Shown here: one piece after another, positions 33,059 through 42,848 of the stretch
How positions within the stretch are numbered: position 1 is the stretch's first letter
How the letters are laid out: each line of letters starts with the position of its first letter
NCBI RefSeq assembly: GCF_001425705.1
Contig: NZ_LMDC01000027.1
Location: forward strand, 410,253 to 474,252
Origin: Pelomonas sp. Root1217
Lineage (GTDB): Bacteria > Pseudomonadota > Gammaproteobacteria > Burkholderiales > Burkholderiaceae_C
DNA: 64,000 nucleotides
Reading direction: 5' to 3'
The notes under the pieces: model-generated
The model's database searches: none
What the model was told of the DNA's origin: nothing
Seen by the model: the letters and a program-made list of their open reading frames with translations, nothing else
Translations under genes and position numbers: made by a program

Positions 33059-34156
33059 TTAGGCCTTCACCGGGTAGGCGCCGAGGATCTTGAAGAAGGC
33101 GCAAATCTCGCGCAACTCGGCCAGCGCGTCGGCCACGTGGCGCTGCGTCGGATGGCCGTCGAGGTCGATGTAGAAGTAGTAGTCCCACTGGCCGGTGCGG
33201 GCCGGGCGGGACTCCAGGCGGGTCATGGACACACCGTGCTTCTTCAGCGGTACCAGCAGATCGTGCATGGCGCCGGGCCGGTTGGGCACCGAGACGACCA
33301 AGCTGGTGCAGTCGCGCCCGGTGGCCGGCGGCGTAGCCATCGTCTGCGGCAGGCAGATGACGGCGAAGCGCGTGCGGTTGTAGGCCTCGTCCTGGATGGC
33401 ATGAGCCGTGATGTGCAGACCGAAGACGGTCGAGGCACGGTCGCTGCCCAGGGCCGCCCAGGCGGGGTTGGTGGCGGCCAGGCGCGAGCCCTCGGCATTG
33501 CTGGAGACGGCGCGGCGCTCGACGTCGGGCAGGTGCTTGTTCAGCCAGTTCTGGCATTGGGCCAGAGCCTGCGGGTGCGCAAGCACGGCCTCGATGCCGT
33601 GCATCGACGGTTCCTTGCGCATCAGGTTGTGGCGGATCAGCAGGCTGACCTCGCCGACCACGTGGCAGGGCGTGTGCAGGAACAGGTCTAGCGAGCGTGT
33701 GACGACGCCCTCGGTCATGTTCTCGACGCCGACGACCCCGAACTGCGCGCTGCCGCTGGCCGTCGCGTGGAAGACCTCGTCGAAGTTTGCGCAGTAGGTC
33801 ATGTCAGCGGCGCCGCCAAAGTATTCGAGGGCCGCCTGCTCGCAGAAGGTGCCGACGGGTCCGAGCACGGCGACGCGCTGTGGCGACTCCAGCGCCAGGC
33901 AGGCCGACATGATCTCGCGCCAGATGGCTGCCACATGCTCGGACTTCAGCGGGCCGGGATTGGCGGCGCGGATCTTGTCGATGACCTGGGCGACGCGGTC
34001 CGGGCGGAAGAAGGGTGTGCCTTCTGCGCGCTTGATTTCTCCCACTTGCTCGGCGACGCGGGCGCGCTGGTTCAGCAGGTCCAGCAGCTGGCGGTCCAGG
34101 CCGTCGATCTGGTCGCGCAGCGCGAGCAGCGCCTGGGAGGCGACAGGTTCAGCCAT
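33059..34156 (-). CDS. pheA: Chorismate mutase / prephenate dehydratase (P-protein)
   Basis: 365 residues in three parts. An AroQ chorismate mutase helix bundle comes first ([23 protein letters not shown]...KRAEG). A prephenate dehydratase domain follows ([22 protein letters not shown], where most homologues have VENSTEGVV). A C-terminal ACT domain contains the phenylalanine-binding [17 protein letters not shown]. It makes phenylpyruvate and should be feedback-inhibited by phenylalanine. Its start overlaps the end of serC by eight bases. Confidence 0.94.
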   Translation of the reverse strand: MAEPVASQALLALRDQIDGLDRQLLDLLNQRARVAEQVGEIKRAEGTPFFRPDRVAQVIDKIRAANPGPLKSEHVAAIWREIMSACLALESPQRVAVLGPVGTFCEQAALEYFGGAADMTYCANFDEVFHATASGSAQFGVVGVENMTEGVVTRSLDLFLHTPCHVVGEVSLLIRHNLMRKEPSMHGIEAVLAHPQALAQCQNWLNKHLPDVERRAVSSNAEGSRLAATNPAWAALGSDRASTVFGLHITAHAIQDEAYNRTRFAVICLPQTMATPPATGRDCTSLVVSVPNRPGAMHDLLVPLKKHGVSMTRLESRPARTGQWDYYFYIDLDGHPTQRHVADALAELREICAFFKILGAYPVKA

Positions 34157-35240
34157 GGCGGGCCTCGAAGTCCTTCAGGAATGACACCAGCGCCTGCACA
34201 CCTTCCAGCGGCATTGCGTTGTAGATGGAAGCGCGCATGCCGCCCACCGACTTGTGGCCCTTGAGCTGCAGCAAACCAGCTTCCTTGGCCTCGGCCAGGA
34301 AGCTCTCGTTGAGCTTCTCATCCTTCAGGAAGAAAGGCGCGTTCATGCGTGAGCGGCAGCTGGCGTCGACACGGTTTTCGTAAAAGTCGGAGGCATCCAG
34401 CGTCGCGTAGAGCAGGCCCGCCTTGTCGATATTGCGCTGCTCGATGGCGGCCAGGCCGCGCTTGCCGGCGTACTCAAAGTCTTTCACCCACTGAAACACC
34501 AAACCCGCCACATAGATTGCAAAGGTCGGCGGCGTGTTGAACATGGATTGGGCCGCCGCCACGGTTTCGTAGTTGAAGGCCGAAGGGCAGATCTCCAGAG
34601 CGCGGCCCAGCAGGTCTTCGCGCACGAACACCAGGGTCATGCCGGCGGGGCCGATGTTCTTCTGTGCGCCACCGAAGGCCAGGCCGACGCGGCTCCAGTC
34701 GATGGGACGCGACAACAGGTGGGAGGAGCAGTCGATGACCAGCGGCACGCCGTTGCCGATACGAGGCAGATCGTGGAACTCGATGCCGTCGATGGTCTCG
34801 TTGGTGCAGACATGGACATAGCTTGCGTCGCCGCGCAGCTGCCAGTCGCCGGGGATGGCATGCCCGCTGCCGACGTCGGCGGCGATCTGCACGTCGGCAT
34901 AGCGGCGCGCCTCGGCAGCGCTCTTGCGCGACCAAGAGCCCGTCACGACGACGTCCACCTTGCCGCCACGGCTCAGGTTCAGCGGCACGATGGCGTTCTC
35001 GCCCAGCCCGCCGCCTTGCATGAACAGGATGCGGAAGTTGGCCGGCACGGCGAGCAGCTCGCGCAGATCTCGCTCGGCCGCTTCCGCGATGGAGATGAAC
35101 TCCTTGCCGCGGTGGCTCATCTCCATGACGCTCATGCCGCTGCCGTGCCAGTCCAGCATCTCGGCCGCCACCTGTTGCAGCACCGGTTCAGGCAGTGTGG
35201 CGGGGCCGGGGGCGAAATTGAACGGGCGGGCTTTGGTCAT
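34149..35240 (-). CDS. serC: Phosphoserine aminotransferase
   Basis: 363 residues. It is a class-V aminotransferase with [17 protein letters not shown] at the N-terminus and [20 protein letters not shown], which contains the PLP-binding lysine. It produces 3-phosphoserine for serine synthesis and also acts in pyridoxine synthesis. It is placed between the DUF2059 gene and pheA, as is usual in the Burkholderiales. Confidence 0.95.
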   Translation of the reverse strand: MTKARPFNFAPGPATLPEPVLQQVAAEMLDWHGSGMSVMEMSHRGKEFISIAEAAERDLRELLAVPANFRILFMQGGGLGENAIVPLNLSRGGKVDVVVTGSWSRKSAAEARRYADVQIAADVGSGHAIPGDWQLRGDASYVHVCTNETIDGIEFHDLPRIGNGVPLVIDCSSHLLSRPIDWSRVGLAFGGAQKNIGPAGMTLVFVREDLLGRALEICPSAFNYETVAAAQSMFNTPPTFAIYVAGLVFQWVKDFEYAGKRGLAAIEQRNIDKAGLLYATLDASDFYENRVDASCRSRMNAPFFLKDEKLNESFLAEAKEAGLLQLKGHKSVGGMRASIYNAMPLEGVQALVSFLKDFEARHG

Positions 35241-35254
35241 CGAGATCCGGGAGG

Positions 35255-35839
35255 CTACTTCTTGGGCGCTGAGGCTGCGGGCTTGGGCGCTGCGGCCGGC
35301 GGCGGAGGCTGCAGGCCCAATTGCTTGGCCAGCGTGGCCTGCAGGGCCTTGAGACGGCCTTCCAACGTGGGGCCGGCCTCGGCCATCACCTTTTGCGCGA
35401 CGGCCTTCTGCAGTTCGACGCTGGCAAGGCCGAATTTCTGGCTGACCGGTGATTCTGCCCAGGCGACGACCTGCTTCAGTTCGTCCTCGTTGAAGCGTTC
35501 GTCCAGCAGGGCCGAAGCCGTGGGACCAATTGCCTTGGCAATCTTGTCCTTCAGGTAGGGCACGTTTTCCTCGATGAACTTCTTCAGCTCGGCGTCCATG
35601 GCCTTGGCCGTCGCGTCGCGCTTCTCGGCCGGCACCTGCTGCAGCGCGGCACGGCCGCCTTGCGTCAGCTGCGGCAGGGGCTGCTGCACGATGCTGGCCG
35701 CCATGCTGTCGGCCATGCCCTGCTGTTGCAGGGCCACGATCTTGTCGATCAGGGCCTTCTTGGCCGGTGACGGATCGGCCAGGGCGGTACCGGTGGCCAG
35801 GGCCAGGGCGAGGGCCAGGCCCAGGTTGCGAGAGGTCAT
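35255..35839 (-). CDS. Secreted DUF2059-domain protein
   Basis: 194 residues from ATG at 35839 ([21 protein letters not shown]), four bases after the gyrA stop. The N-terminus is a signal peptide. The mature part is helical, with the DUF2059-type stretch [30 protein letters not shown], and ends in a Pro/Ala/Lys-rich tail. The family has no established biochemical role. It commonly sits between gyrA and serC in this order. Confidence 0.82.
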   Translation of the reverse strand: MTSRNLGLALALALATGTALADPSPAKKALIDKIVALQQQGMADSMAASIVQQPLPQLTQGGRAALQQVPAEKRDATAKAMDAELKKFIEENVPYLKDKIAKAIGPTASALLDERFNEDELKQVVAWAESPVSQKFGLASVELQKAVAQKVMAEAGPTLEGRLKALQATLAKQLGLQPPPPAAAPKPAASAPKK

Positions 35840-35843
35840 GTGA

Positions 35844-38498
35844 TCAGTCCTTGGGGGCTTCGGAAGAGTCATCGGTAGGGCCGGCCTCGCCATCTTCGGC
35901 AGGGGCATCGGTCTCATTGGCGTCGTTCTCGACGATGCGCTGCAGGCCGGACAGCTTGCTGCCGTCGTCCAGCGCGATCAGTGTGACGCCTTGCGTAGCG
36001 CGGCCGAGTTCGCGGATCTCGCTGACGCGGGTTCGCACCAGCACGCCCTTGTCGGTGATCAGCATGATCTCGTCTTCGGGACGCACCAGCGTCGCTGCAA
36101 CGACGCGGCCGTTGCGCTCGCTCTGCTGGATGGCAATCATGCCCTTGGTGCCGCGGCCGTGGCGGGTGTACTCGACGATGGACGTGCGCTTGCCGAAGCC
36201 GTTCTCGGTGGCGGTCAACACGCTCTGGGTCTCGTCTTCGGCCACAAGCATGGCGATGAGGCGCTGGTCGGGCTCAAGCATCATGCCGCGCACGCCGCGG
36301 GCGGTACGGCCCATTGGGCGCACATCGTCCTCGTCGAAGCGCACGGCCTTGCCGCCGTCGCTGAACAGCATCACGTCGTGGTGACCGTCGGTCAGTGCGG
36401 CGCCGATCAGGTGGTCGCCCTCGTCCAGGTCGACGGAGATGATGCCGGCCTTGCGGGGATTGCTGAAGTCCTTCAGAGAGGTCTTCTTGACCGTGCCCAT
36501 GGCCGTGGCCATGAAGATGAAGTGATCTTCAGGGAAGCTGCGGAACTCACCGGTCAGCGCAAGCACGACGGTGATCTTCTCGTCGGCCTGCAGCGGGAAC
36601 ATGTTGACGATGGGCTTGCCGCGCGAGTTGCGCGAGCCTTGCGGCACTTCCCAGACCTTGAGCCAGTAGACGCGGCCGCGGTTGGAGAAGCACAACAGCC
36701 AGTCGTGCGTGTTGGCGATGAAGAGCTGGTCGACCCAGTCGTCGTCCTTCGTCTGCGTAGCCTGCTTGCCGCGGCCGCCGCGCTTTTGGGCGCGGTATTC
36801 GCTCAGCGCCTGGCTCTTGATATAGCCGGTGTGCGAGAGCGTCACGACCATGTCGGTCGGCGTGATCAGGTCCTCGGTGCCGAGTTCCTGCGCGTTGTGC
36901 TCGATGACGCTGCGGCGTGCACCCAGCTTGGTCTGGCCGAACTCGTTCTTCAGCTGAACCAGCTCGTCGCTGATGATGGTGGTCACCCGGGCCGGCGTGG
37001 CCAGGATGTTGAGCAGATCGGCGATCTCCGCCATCACGCCCTTGTACTCGTCGACGATCTTGTCCTGCTCGAGGCCGGTCAGGCGCTGCAGGCGCATCTG
37101 CAGGATTTCACCGGCCTGCGACTCGGACAGGCGGTACAGGCCATCGGCCTGCATGCCGTATTCCGGCTCAAGGCCCTCGGGGCGGTAGGCGGAGGGGCCA
37201 CCGGCCGACAGCGTCTCGGTGCGCGACAGCATCTCGCGCACCAGCGACGAATCCCAGCTCTTGGCCATCAGCGCGGCCTTGGCAACAGGCGGCGTCGGCG
37301 AGGTTTTGATGGTCTCGATGAATTCGTCGATGTTGGCCAGCGCGACCGCCAGGCCTTCCAGCACATGGCCGCGCTCGCGGGCCTTGCGCAGTTCGTAGAT
37401 CGTGCGGCGGGTCACCACCTCGCGGCGGTGCTCCAGGAACACGATGATCATGTCGCGCAGATTGCACAGCTTGGGTTGGCCGTCGACGAGGGCCACCATG
37501 TTCATGCCGAAGCTGTCTTGCAGCTGCGTCTGCTTGTACAGGTTGTTCAGCACCACCTCGGGGACTTCACCGCGCTTGAGTTCGATGACCACGCGCATGC
37601 CGGACTTGTCGGACTCGTCCTGGATGTGGCTGATGCCCTCGATCTTCTTTTCCTGCACCAGCTCGGCAATGCGCTCAAGCAAGGTCTTCTTGTTGACCTG
37701 ATAGGGGATTTCGTCAACGATGATCGACTGGCGCGCGCCCTTGTCGATGTCCTCGAAATGCACCTTGGCGCGCATGACGACCCGGCCGCGCCCCGTGCGG
37801 TAGCCATCGCGCACGCCAGCCAGGCCATAGATGATGCCGGCGGTCGGGAAGTCGGGCGCCGGGATGATCTCCATCAGCTCGTCGACGGTGCATTCCGGGC
37901 TTTTCAGCGCGAACAGGCAGGCGTCGACAACTTCGTTGAGGTTGTGCGGCGGGATATTCGTGGCCATACCCACGGCAATACCCGACGAACCATTCACCAG
38001 CAGATTCGGCAAACGGGTCGGCAGAACCAGGGGTTCCTTATGGCTGCCGTCATAGTTCGGCCCGAAATCGACGGTTTCCTTGTCGATGTCTGCCAACATT
38101 TCGTGAGCGATTTTGTCGAGACGAATCTCGGTGTATCGCATTGCAGCGGCGTTATCGCCGTCGATGGAACCGAAGTTGCCTTGACCGTCGATCAGCATGT
38201 GGCGCAGGCTGAATGGCTGCGCCATGCGGACGATGGTGTCGTAAATGGCCGAGTCGCCGTGCGGGTGGTATTTACCCATGGTCTCACCTACCGCCTGCGC
38301 GCTCTTGCGGTACTTGGCGTTGTAGGTGTTGCCCATCTCGTTCATCGCGTACAGCACGCGACGGTGCACCGGCTTCAGGCCGTCACGCGCATCGGGCAGG
38401 GCGCGTCCCACGATCACGCTCATCGCGTAGTCGAGATAGGAGCGGCGCATCTCCTCCTCGAGGCTGATCGGGAGGGTTTCCTTGGCGAACTGGGTCAT
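35844..38498 (-). CDS. gyrA: DNA gyrase subunit A
   Basis: 884 residues. The catalytic tyrosine lies in [10 protein letters not shown], the quinolone-resistance region reads [13 protein letters not shown] with Ser and Asp at the two usual resistance positions (susceptible-type residues), and a GyrA-box-like KRGGRGK begins the C-terminal wrapping domain. The C-terminus is acidic. The A2B2 enzyme introduces negative supercoils. It heads the minus-strand run towards serC. Confidence 0.97.
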   Translation of the reverse strand: MTQFAKETLPISLEEEMRRSYLDYAMSVIVGRALPDARDGLKPVHRRVLYAMNEMGNTYNAKYRKSAQAVGETMGKYHPHGDSAIYDTIVRMAQPFSLRHMLIDGQGNFGSIDGDNAAAMRYTEIRLDKIAHEMLADIDKETVDFGPNYDGSHKEPLVLPTRLPNLLVNGSSGIAVGMATNIPPHNLNEVVDACLFALKSPECTVDELMEIIPAPDFPTAGIIYGLAGVRDGYRTGRGRVVMRAKVHFEDIDKGARQSIIVDEIPYQVNKKTLLERIAELVQEKKIEGISHIQDESDKSGMRVVIELKRGEVPEVVLNNLYKQTQLQDSFGMNMVALVDGQPKLCNLRDMIIVFLEHRREVVTRRTIYELRKARERGHVLEGLAVALANIDEFIETIKTSPTPPVAKAALMAKSWDSSLVREMLSRTETLSAGGPSAYRPEGLEPEYGMQADGLYRLSESQAGEILQMRLQRLTGLEQDKIVDEYKGVMAEIADLLNILATPARVTTIISDELVQLKNEFGQTKLGARRSVIEHNAQELGTEDLITPTDMVVTLSHTGYIKSQALSEYRAQKRGGRGKQATQTKDDDWVDQLFIANTHDWLLCFSNRGRVYWLKVWEVPQGSRNSRGKPIVNMFPLQADEKITVVLALTGEFRSFPEDHFIFMATAMGTVKKTSLKDFSNPRKAGIISVDLDEGDHLIGAALTDGHHDVMLFSDGGKAVRFDEDDVRPMGRTARGVRGMMLEPDQRLIAMLVAEDETQSVLTATENGFGKRTSIVEYTRHGRGTKGMIAIQQSERNGRVVAATLVRPEDEIMLITDKGVLVRTRVSEIRELGRATQGVTLIALDDGSKLSGLQRIVENDANETDAPAEDGEAGPTDDSSEAPKD

Positions 38499-38762
38499 GC
38501 GGCGGGATGACGCACGCGCTACACGGCCGCGGCGTCCTCAGAGGTAGGTGAAAGGCGCGAATTCTATGCGGCCCGCCCCCCTGTAGCAGCAGCGCAACAT
38601 CGTCACCATGGCCTTGAACGTAGGCCGCCACAATGCGTTGGTCTCGGTGCCCCCATGGCACAATCGTCGAGTCCCTAGGAGAAACCCTAAAGTCTCTCCT
38701 GAGGTTAGAGGTTGAGTACTGACTCTCGCAGGGCAACTGCGGCATTCCTTGAGAGGAGAATC

Positions 38763-39419
38763 ATGAAGAAACTGAATCGTGTGGCGTCGCTGTTTGCGGT
38801 GGCCGCGGTCGCCGTTGCTGCGTCTGGCGCATCGGCCCAAGCTATCGACAACTGGCGCGCAACCGACGGCACCGTCTGGAAGAACGGCACCAACGAATAT
38901 TGCTGGCGCGACAATTTCTGGACACCCGCTACGGCGGCCAAGGGCTGCGATGGCGAAATCAAGCCGGCACCCAAGGTTGAGCCGCCGGCACCGGTTGCTC
39001 CCCCGCCTCCGGCGCCGGCTCCCCAGCCTCCGAAGCCGGTTCCCCCGCCGCCGGCTCCGGTCAGCGAGAAGGTCACCTTCGCCGCTGATGCCTTCTTCGA
39101 CTTCGACAAGTCGACGCTGAAGCCCGAAGCCACCGCCAAGCTGGACGACCTGGTCAGCAAGACCAAGGGCATCAACCTGGAAGTCATCATCGCCGTGGGC
39201 CACACCGACTCGGTGGGCAGCGATGAGTACAACCAGAAGCTGTCGATCCGCCGCTCGGAAGCCGTCAAGGCTTACCTGGTTGGCAAGGGTGTCGAGCCGA
39301 ACCGCGTCTACACCGAAGGCAAGGGCGAAAAGCAGCCCGTCGCCGACAACAAGACGACCGAAGGCCGCGCCAAGAACCGCCGCACCGAAATCGAAGTCGT
39401 CGGTACGCGCAACAAGTAA
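38763..39419 (+). CDS. OmpA-family outer-membrane protein with proline-rich linker
   Basis: 218 residues from ATG at 38763, preceded by a strong GAGAGGAG ribosome-binding site. It has a signal peptide ([20 protein letters not shown], cleavage near ASA-QA), a short N-terminal region with two cysteines (YCWRDNF, KGCDGE), and about 40 residues of Pro/Ala repeats. The OmpA peptidoglycan-binding domain follows ([47 protein letters not shown]). There is no large beta-barrel. It should tether the outer membrane to the wall. Two hairpins follow the stop. Confidence 0.9.
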   Translation: MKKLNRVASLFAVAAVAVAASGASAQAIDNWRATDGTVWKNGTNEYCWRDNFWTPATAAKGCDGEIKPAPKVEPPAPVAPPPPAPAPQPPKPVPPPPAPVSEKVTFAADAFFDFDKSTLKPEATAKLDDLVSKTKGINLEVIIAVGHTDSVGSDEYNQKLSIRRSEAVKAYLVGKGVEPNRVYTEGKGEKQPVADNKTTEGRAKNRRTEIEVVGTRNK

Positions 39420-39423
39420 GCTC

Positions 39424-39477
39424 AGCGCCCTCGGGCGCTTTGCGCAAAGCCCCGCACGGTCCGCCGTCGGGGCTTTT
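39424..39477 (+). terminator. Tandem intrinsic terminator hairpins
   Basis: The first hairpin is AGCGCCC / GGGCGCT at 39424-39439 followed by TT. The second is AAAGCCCCG at 39446-39454 and CGGGGCTTT at 39468-39476 with a short T-run. They end the OmpA-family transcript just before ubiG. Confidence 0.75.
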
Positions 39478-39493
39478 CTACTTTCTGGATGTC

Positions 39494-40198
39494 ATGACGA
39501 TCAACGCCGACCCGCAAGAGCTCGCCAAATTCGGCGAACTGGCCCACCGCTGGTGGGACCCCGAGAGCGACTTCAAACCGCTGCACCAGATCAACCCGCT
39601 GCGCCTCGGATGGATTCAGCAGCTCTGCCCTTTGGCAGGCAAGCGTGTGCTGGACGTCGGTTGTGGCGGCGGCATTCTGAGCGATTCCATGGCGCGTGCC
39701 GGCGCCCAGGTGCTGGGCATCGACCTGTCGACCAAGCCGCTGCGCGTCGCAGAACTGCATGCCATGGAGGCAGGGACCGAAGGCGTGGAATACCGCGAGA
39801 TCGCTGTCGAAGCGTTGGCCACTGAACAGCCGGCCAGCTTCGACGTGGTTACCTGCATGGAGATGTTGGAGCATGTGCCCGACCCGGCCTCGGTCGTGCG
39901 GGCGCTGGCGACGCTGGTCAAGCCCGGCGGCTTGGTCTTCCTGTCGACGCTCAATCGCAACGCCAAGTCGTTCTTGCTCGCCATCGTTGGCGCGGAATAC
40001 GTACTGCAGATGCTGCCCAAGGGCACGCACGAATATGCGCGCTTCCTGAAGCCGTCGGAGCTGTCGCAGTTCTGTCGCGACGCCGGGCTGGAGCTGCAAG
40101 GCAGCCGCGGCCTGACCTACAACCCGCTCACGCAGCGCTACAGCCTCGGTAGCGACACCGACGTGAACTACCTGCTGGCTTGCCGCCGTCCCGCTTGA
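39494..40198 (+). CDS. ubiG: Ubiquinone biosynthesis O-methyltransferase
   Basis: 234 residues from ATG at 39494 ([31 protein letters not shown]), the conserved UbiG N-terminus. Earlier in-frame codons lie inside the preceding terminator. The SAM site is [16 protein letters not shown], and the later motif is EMLEHVPDP. It performs the two O-methylations of ubiquinone synthesis. gph follows with overlapping ends. Confidence 0.95.
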   Translation: MTINADPQELAKFGELAHRWWDPESDFKPLHQINPLRLGWIQQLCPLAGKRVLDVGCGGGILSDSMARAGAQVLGIDLSTKPLRVAELHAMEAGTEGVEYREIAVEALATEQPASFDVVTCMEMLEHVPDPASVVRALATLVKPGGLVFLSTLNRNAKSFLLAIVGAEYVLQMLPKGTHEYARFLKPSELSQFCRDAGLELQGSRGLTYNPLTQRYSLGSDTDVNYLLACRRPA

Positions 40199-40869
40199 AG
40201 CTGCTTGCGTCTTGGTCGCACCTGCGGGCCGTGCTGTTCGACCTGGACGGCACACTGGTCGACAGTGCCGCAGACCTCGCGGCGGCCGCCAATGCGATGC
40301 GCGCCGACCGCGGTCTCGCCCCGCTGCCACTCTTGCAATATCGGCCGCACGGCGGCTCGGGCGCGCGTGGCATGCTGGGCCAAGCCTTCGACACGGCGCC
40401 TGGTCAGTCGGGCTATGACGAACTCAAGCGTGAATTTCTGGATCGCTACGAAGCGGTGATGTATGACAGCACACGTGCCTTTCCCGGCATCGAGGCGGAG
40501 CTTCTCGGGCTCGCAGATGCGGGCATGACATGGGGCATCGTCACCAACAAAGCCGAGCGCTTCGCCTTGCCGCTGGCCAAGGCGCTGGGCTTGGCGGCCG
40601 GCGCCATCGTGGGTGGCGACACGACGGGCCATACCAAACCGCACCCCGCCCCACTGCTGGAGGCCGCACGCCGCCTGGGCGTGGCACCCCAGTCCTGCCT
40701 CTACGTTGGGGATGACGAACGGGACATCCTCGCAGGTCGGGCCGCAGGCATGTCAACGGCCACCGCGGCATGGGGCTATCTCGGCGAGAGCGGTGAATTT
40801 CGTCATTGGGGCGCCGACCTGGAACTGTCTGCGCCGGGAGAGCTCTTGAAAGCGCTCGGTCTGGCCTAA
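40195..40869 (+). CDS. gph: Phosphoglycolate phosphatase
   Basis: About 224 residues. It is a HAD hydrolase with motif [18 protein letters not shown], motif II IVTNK, and motif [13 protein letters not shown] and YVGDDERDI. No ATG is available near the N-terminus. The TTG at 40195 overlapping the ubiG stop (TTGA) is chosen, and TTG at 40180 is the alternative. It removes phosphate from 2-phosphoglycolate. The gene order ubiG-gph is common in the Burkholderiales. Its end carries the likely ssrA promoter. Confidence 0.9.
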   Translation: MKLLASWSHLRAVLFDLDGTLVDSAADLAAAANAMRADRGLAPLPLLQYRPHGGSGARGMLGQAFDTAPGQSGYDELKREFLDRYEAVMYDSTRAFPGIEAELLGLADAGMTWGIVTNKAERFALPLAKALGLAAGAIVGGDTTGHTKPHPAPLLEAARRLGVAPQSCLYVGDDERDILAGRAAGMSTATAAWGYLGESGEFRHWGADLELSAPGELLKALGLA

Positions 40870-40872
40870 AAT
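40846..40872 (+). promoter_or_regulatory. Likely ssrA promoter inside the end of gph
   Basis: TTGAAA at 40846-40851 and TAAAAT at 40867-40872 resemble -35 and -10 boxes, with a 15-base spacer that is a little short. They lie 12 bases before the mature tmRNA 5' end. Confidence 0.5.
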
Positions 40873-40883
40873 GCGAGGTCTCT

Positions 40884-41256
40884 GGGGCCGACTTGGTTTC
40901 GACGTGGGTGCGGATCCGGAGTAGGGCATGTCGAGCACCAGTCCGCTCGTAAAACCACTGGAAACAAAGTAACTGCAAACGACTCTACGTTCGCACTCGC
41001 CGCTTAATTGCGGATGAGCTTCTCAACGGCAGGCCGATGGGCCGGGCTGAGTTCCGCAAGGGGCAAAGCTGAGAAGTCACTCACATCGGCTGGCGTCGTA
41101 CCGGGTCACTCGGTAGGGCGTGAGATCAAGTGACTGGCGGAAAAGCTAGCGTGCCACTGCGCGAGTTGACCGTGAGATTCAAATCAGCCGGCTAAACATG
41201 TAGATCTGCCCGGTGATGGCTTGCGGACGGGGGTTCAATTCCCCCCGGCTCCACCA
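40884..41256 (+). ncRNA. ssrA: Transfer-messenger RNA
   Basis: One-piece tmRNA of 373 bases. The 5' end GGGGCCGACTTGGTTTCGAC and the 3' end CGGCTCCACCA pair as a 7-bp acceptor stem with one G-U. The T-arm reads GGGGGTTCAATTCCCCCC. The tag frame starts at GCA 40975 and ends at TAA 41005-41007, encoding ANDSTFALAA. It rescues stalled ribosomes and marks the products for proteolysis. An intrinsic terminator follows at 41301-41333. An integrase gene begins 205 bases downstream, since the ssrA 3' end is a common island attachment site. Confidence 0.97.
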
Positions 41257-41300
41257 TCTTAGAGGTCTCAGCTAGTCCCGCAAGGTCCCGCTGAGCTGAA

Positions 41301-41333
41301 AGGCCCAAGTAAATCAACGACTTGGGCCTTTTT
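41301..41333 (+). terminator. Intrinsic terminator after ssrA
   Basis: AGGCCCAAGT (41301-41310) pairs with ACTTGGGCCT (41320-41329), followed by a T-run. The T-run begins a 14-mer, CTTTTTCTTTGCCC (41328-41341), which recurs exactly at 42835-42848. Confidence 0.8.
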
Positions 41334-41379
41334 CTTTGCCCACTGCATCCCTTGACGTCTCACGGAGTCCCCAAGCGTC

Positions 41380-41438
41380 ATGGGTAACTTCATGGGTAAG
41401 TCCCGTGGGCCGGATAAAATAGCTGGAAAGTTACCCAT
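41380..41438. promoter_or_regulatory. Inverted and direct repeats ahead of the integrase
   Basis: ATGGGTAACTT at 41380-41390 has an exact inverted partner, AAGTTACCCAT, at 41428-41438. A second direct copy, ATGGGTAAG, lies at 41392-41400. Short repeats in this position are typical of integrase arm-type sites or of operators for integrase autoregulation. Which of the two applies here is unknown. Confidence 0.55.
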
Positions 41439-41461
41439 ACATGTGACCGAGCGGTGATGAG

Positions 41462-42751
41462 ATGACGGCTAGCGATCTCTTGTCGGATAGAGCGATCAAG
41501 GCAGCGCTCAAGGCGGCAGAGGTTTCCGGCGCCCCTTCCAAGGTGAAGGACGGAGCGGGACTTCGGCTTGATGTCCGGCCCAACAAGTCAGGATGGTGGC
41601 GATTCCGCTACTGGTTCGACGGTAAAGAGCGCATGCTGTCCTTGGGCACGTATCCCGAGACGTCCCTAGGGCAGGCCCGTGCGAAACGAGATGAGGCGCG
41701 CCGCCAAATCGCTGCCGGGGTGGACCCGAGCGCTTTAAGAAAGAGCGAAAAGGTGGCGCAAGCCAGCCGGGTGGAGGCACTAGCGCTGGAGGCAGCTGGG
41801 CTTCCTCCAGTCGGCTCCTTTCAGGCTGTAGCGCAGGAATGGCTGGAGACCGTTCATCAGGCGAAGGTCAGCGCGGGCCATCATTCCCGCACGCGTATTC
41901 GGCTTGAGCAGGACGTCTTCCCTTGGCTGGGTCGAAGGCTCATTTCTGAGATTACGGCGCCGGAGTTGCTGGCCGTGCTCCGCAAGGTGGAGGGGCGGGG
42001 CGCTATCGAGACGGCGCACCGGATCAAGGACGCTTGTGGTCAGGTGTTTCGTTTTGGGATCGCCACGGGCGCGTGCGCGTCGAATCCGGCGGCAGACCTG
42101 CGCGACGCCCTGCGGCCAGTGCAGAGTCGCCATCACGCAGCACTGACAGACCCAGGCGAGGTCGCGAAGCTGTTGCGGGCTGCCGATGAGTATTCAGGCC
42201 AGCGAACGACCCAGGTCGCGTTGCAGTTGTCCCCGTTGCTGCTACTCCGTCCTGGTGAATTGCGGCACTTGGAGTGGGCATGGATCGACCTGGACCTCGC
42301 GTTATTGACGATCCCGGGCAGCGTCATGAAGCGCACCAAGGCGCAGAAAGAGGACGGGCCGCCGCACTTGGTGCCCTTGGCTCGCCAGGCGGTGGAGGCA
42401 CTGCGCGCCTTGCTACCCTTCACCGGAGACGGTCGGTACGTCTTCCCGGCGTTGACGACCCGGCAACGATGCATGAGCGAGAACACGGTGCGTTCGGCAT
42501 TGCGGCGCCTGGGTTATGCCAATGATGAGATGACCGCGCATGGCTTTCGTGCCATGGCGCGAACGATGCTCGCTGAGCGATTGAACTTCGCCCCCGAGGT
42601 CATTGAAGCTCAGCTTGCGCATGCCGTAGCTGACGCGCTGGGACGAGCCTATAACCGTACGCAGTATCTCGACCAGCGAGTCTCGATGATGCAGGCTTGG
42701 GCCGACTACCTCGAACGACTCAGGCTAGGCATCACGTCAGCTCCGCCTTGA
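41462..42751 (+). CDS. int: P4-type tyrosine integrase
   Basis: 429 residues. The N-terminal DUF4102-type domain (VKDGAGLRLDVRPNKSGWWRFRYW, MLSLGTYPETSLGQARAKRDEAR) is typical of genomic-island integrases. The catalytic domain shows the first Arg in LLLRPGELRHLEW, the HGFRAMARTML box and the C-terminal QLAHAVADALGRAYNRTQYL with the tyrosine nucleophile. It lies 205 bases after ssrA. Its TGA stop uses bases of the anticodon of a tRNA-Val 3' half (42748-42792), so the 3' end of the gene is part of an attachment site. Confidence 0.93.
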   Translation: MTASDLLSDRAIKAALKAAEVSGAPSKVKDGAGLRLDVRPNKSGWWRFRYWFDGKERMLSLGTYPETSLGQARAKRDEARRQIAAGVDPSALRKSEKVAQASRVEALALEAAGLPPVGSFQAVAQEWLETVHQAKVSAGHHSRTRIRLEQDVFPWLGRRLISEITAPELLAVLRKVEGRGAIETAHRIKDACGQVFRFGIATGACASNPAADLRDALRPVQSRHHAALTDPGEVAKLLRAADEYSGQRTTQVALQLSPLLLLRPGELRHLEWAWIDLDLALLTIPGSVMKRTKAQKEDGPPHLVPLARQAVEALRALLPFTGDGRYVFPALTTRQRCMSENTVRSALRRLGYANDEMTAHGFRAMARTMLAERLNFAPEVIEAQLAHAVADALGRAYNRTQYLDQRVSMMQAWADYLERLRLGITSAPP

Positions 42752-42792
42752 CATGGTGGGGGTCGTTGGTTCGAATCCAATCGCGCCTACCA
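42748..42792 (+). other. Displaced 3' half of tRNA-Val(GAC), attachment-site remnant
   Basis: The 45 bases correspond exactly to tRNA positions 32-76. They comprise anticodon loop TTGACAT with GAC at 42750-42752, stem strand GGTGG, variable loop GGGTC, T-arm GTTGG-TTCGAAT-CCAAT, acceptor strand CGCGCCT, discriminator A and CCA. The 5' half is missing and is replaced by the integrase coding end, so this is not a functional tRNA. It is the scar expected at one end of an element that recombines in the anticodon loop of tRNA-Val. The tRNA's own terminator follows at 42811-42840. Confidence 0.85.
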
Positions 42793-42810
42793 AATTCGGT
42801 AGGTAGAACA

Positions 42811-42840
42811 AGCACTTAGTGGCGACGCTAGGTGCTTTTT
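42811..42840 (+). terminator. Intrinsic terminator after the tRNA-Val remnant
   Basis: AGCACTTAG (42811-42819) pairs with CTAGGTGCT (42828-42836) with one mismatch or wobble, then a T-run. The following bases repeat the 14-mer found after the ssrA terminator. Confidence 0.7.
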
Positions 42841-42848
42841 CTTTGCCC

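Noticed and set aside
35844..38498. Quinolone-resistance substitutions in gyrA
   Set aside because: The Ser and Asp of the [10 protein letters not shown] region are the susceptible-type residues.
38638..38666. Possible sigma-70 promoter for the OmpA-family gene (TTGGTC, 17 bases, CAATCG)
   Set aside because: The -10 box is poor. An alternative CACAAT gives a 15-base spacer. The evidence is not enough to call either.
42724..42792. Possible complete tRNA using TAGGC at 42725 as 5' acceptor strand
   Set aside because: Only five of seven acceptor pairs form and there is no D-arm. These bases are the coding end of the integrase, so only the 3' half is a tRNA remnant.
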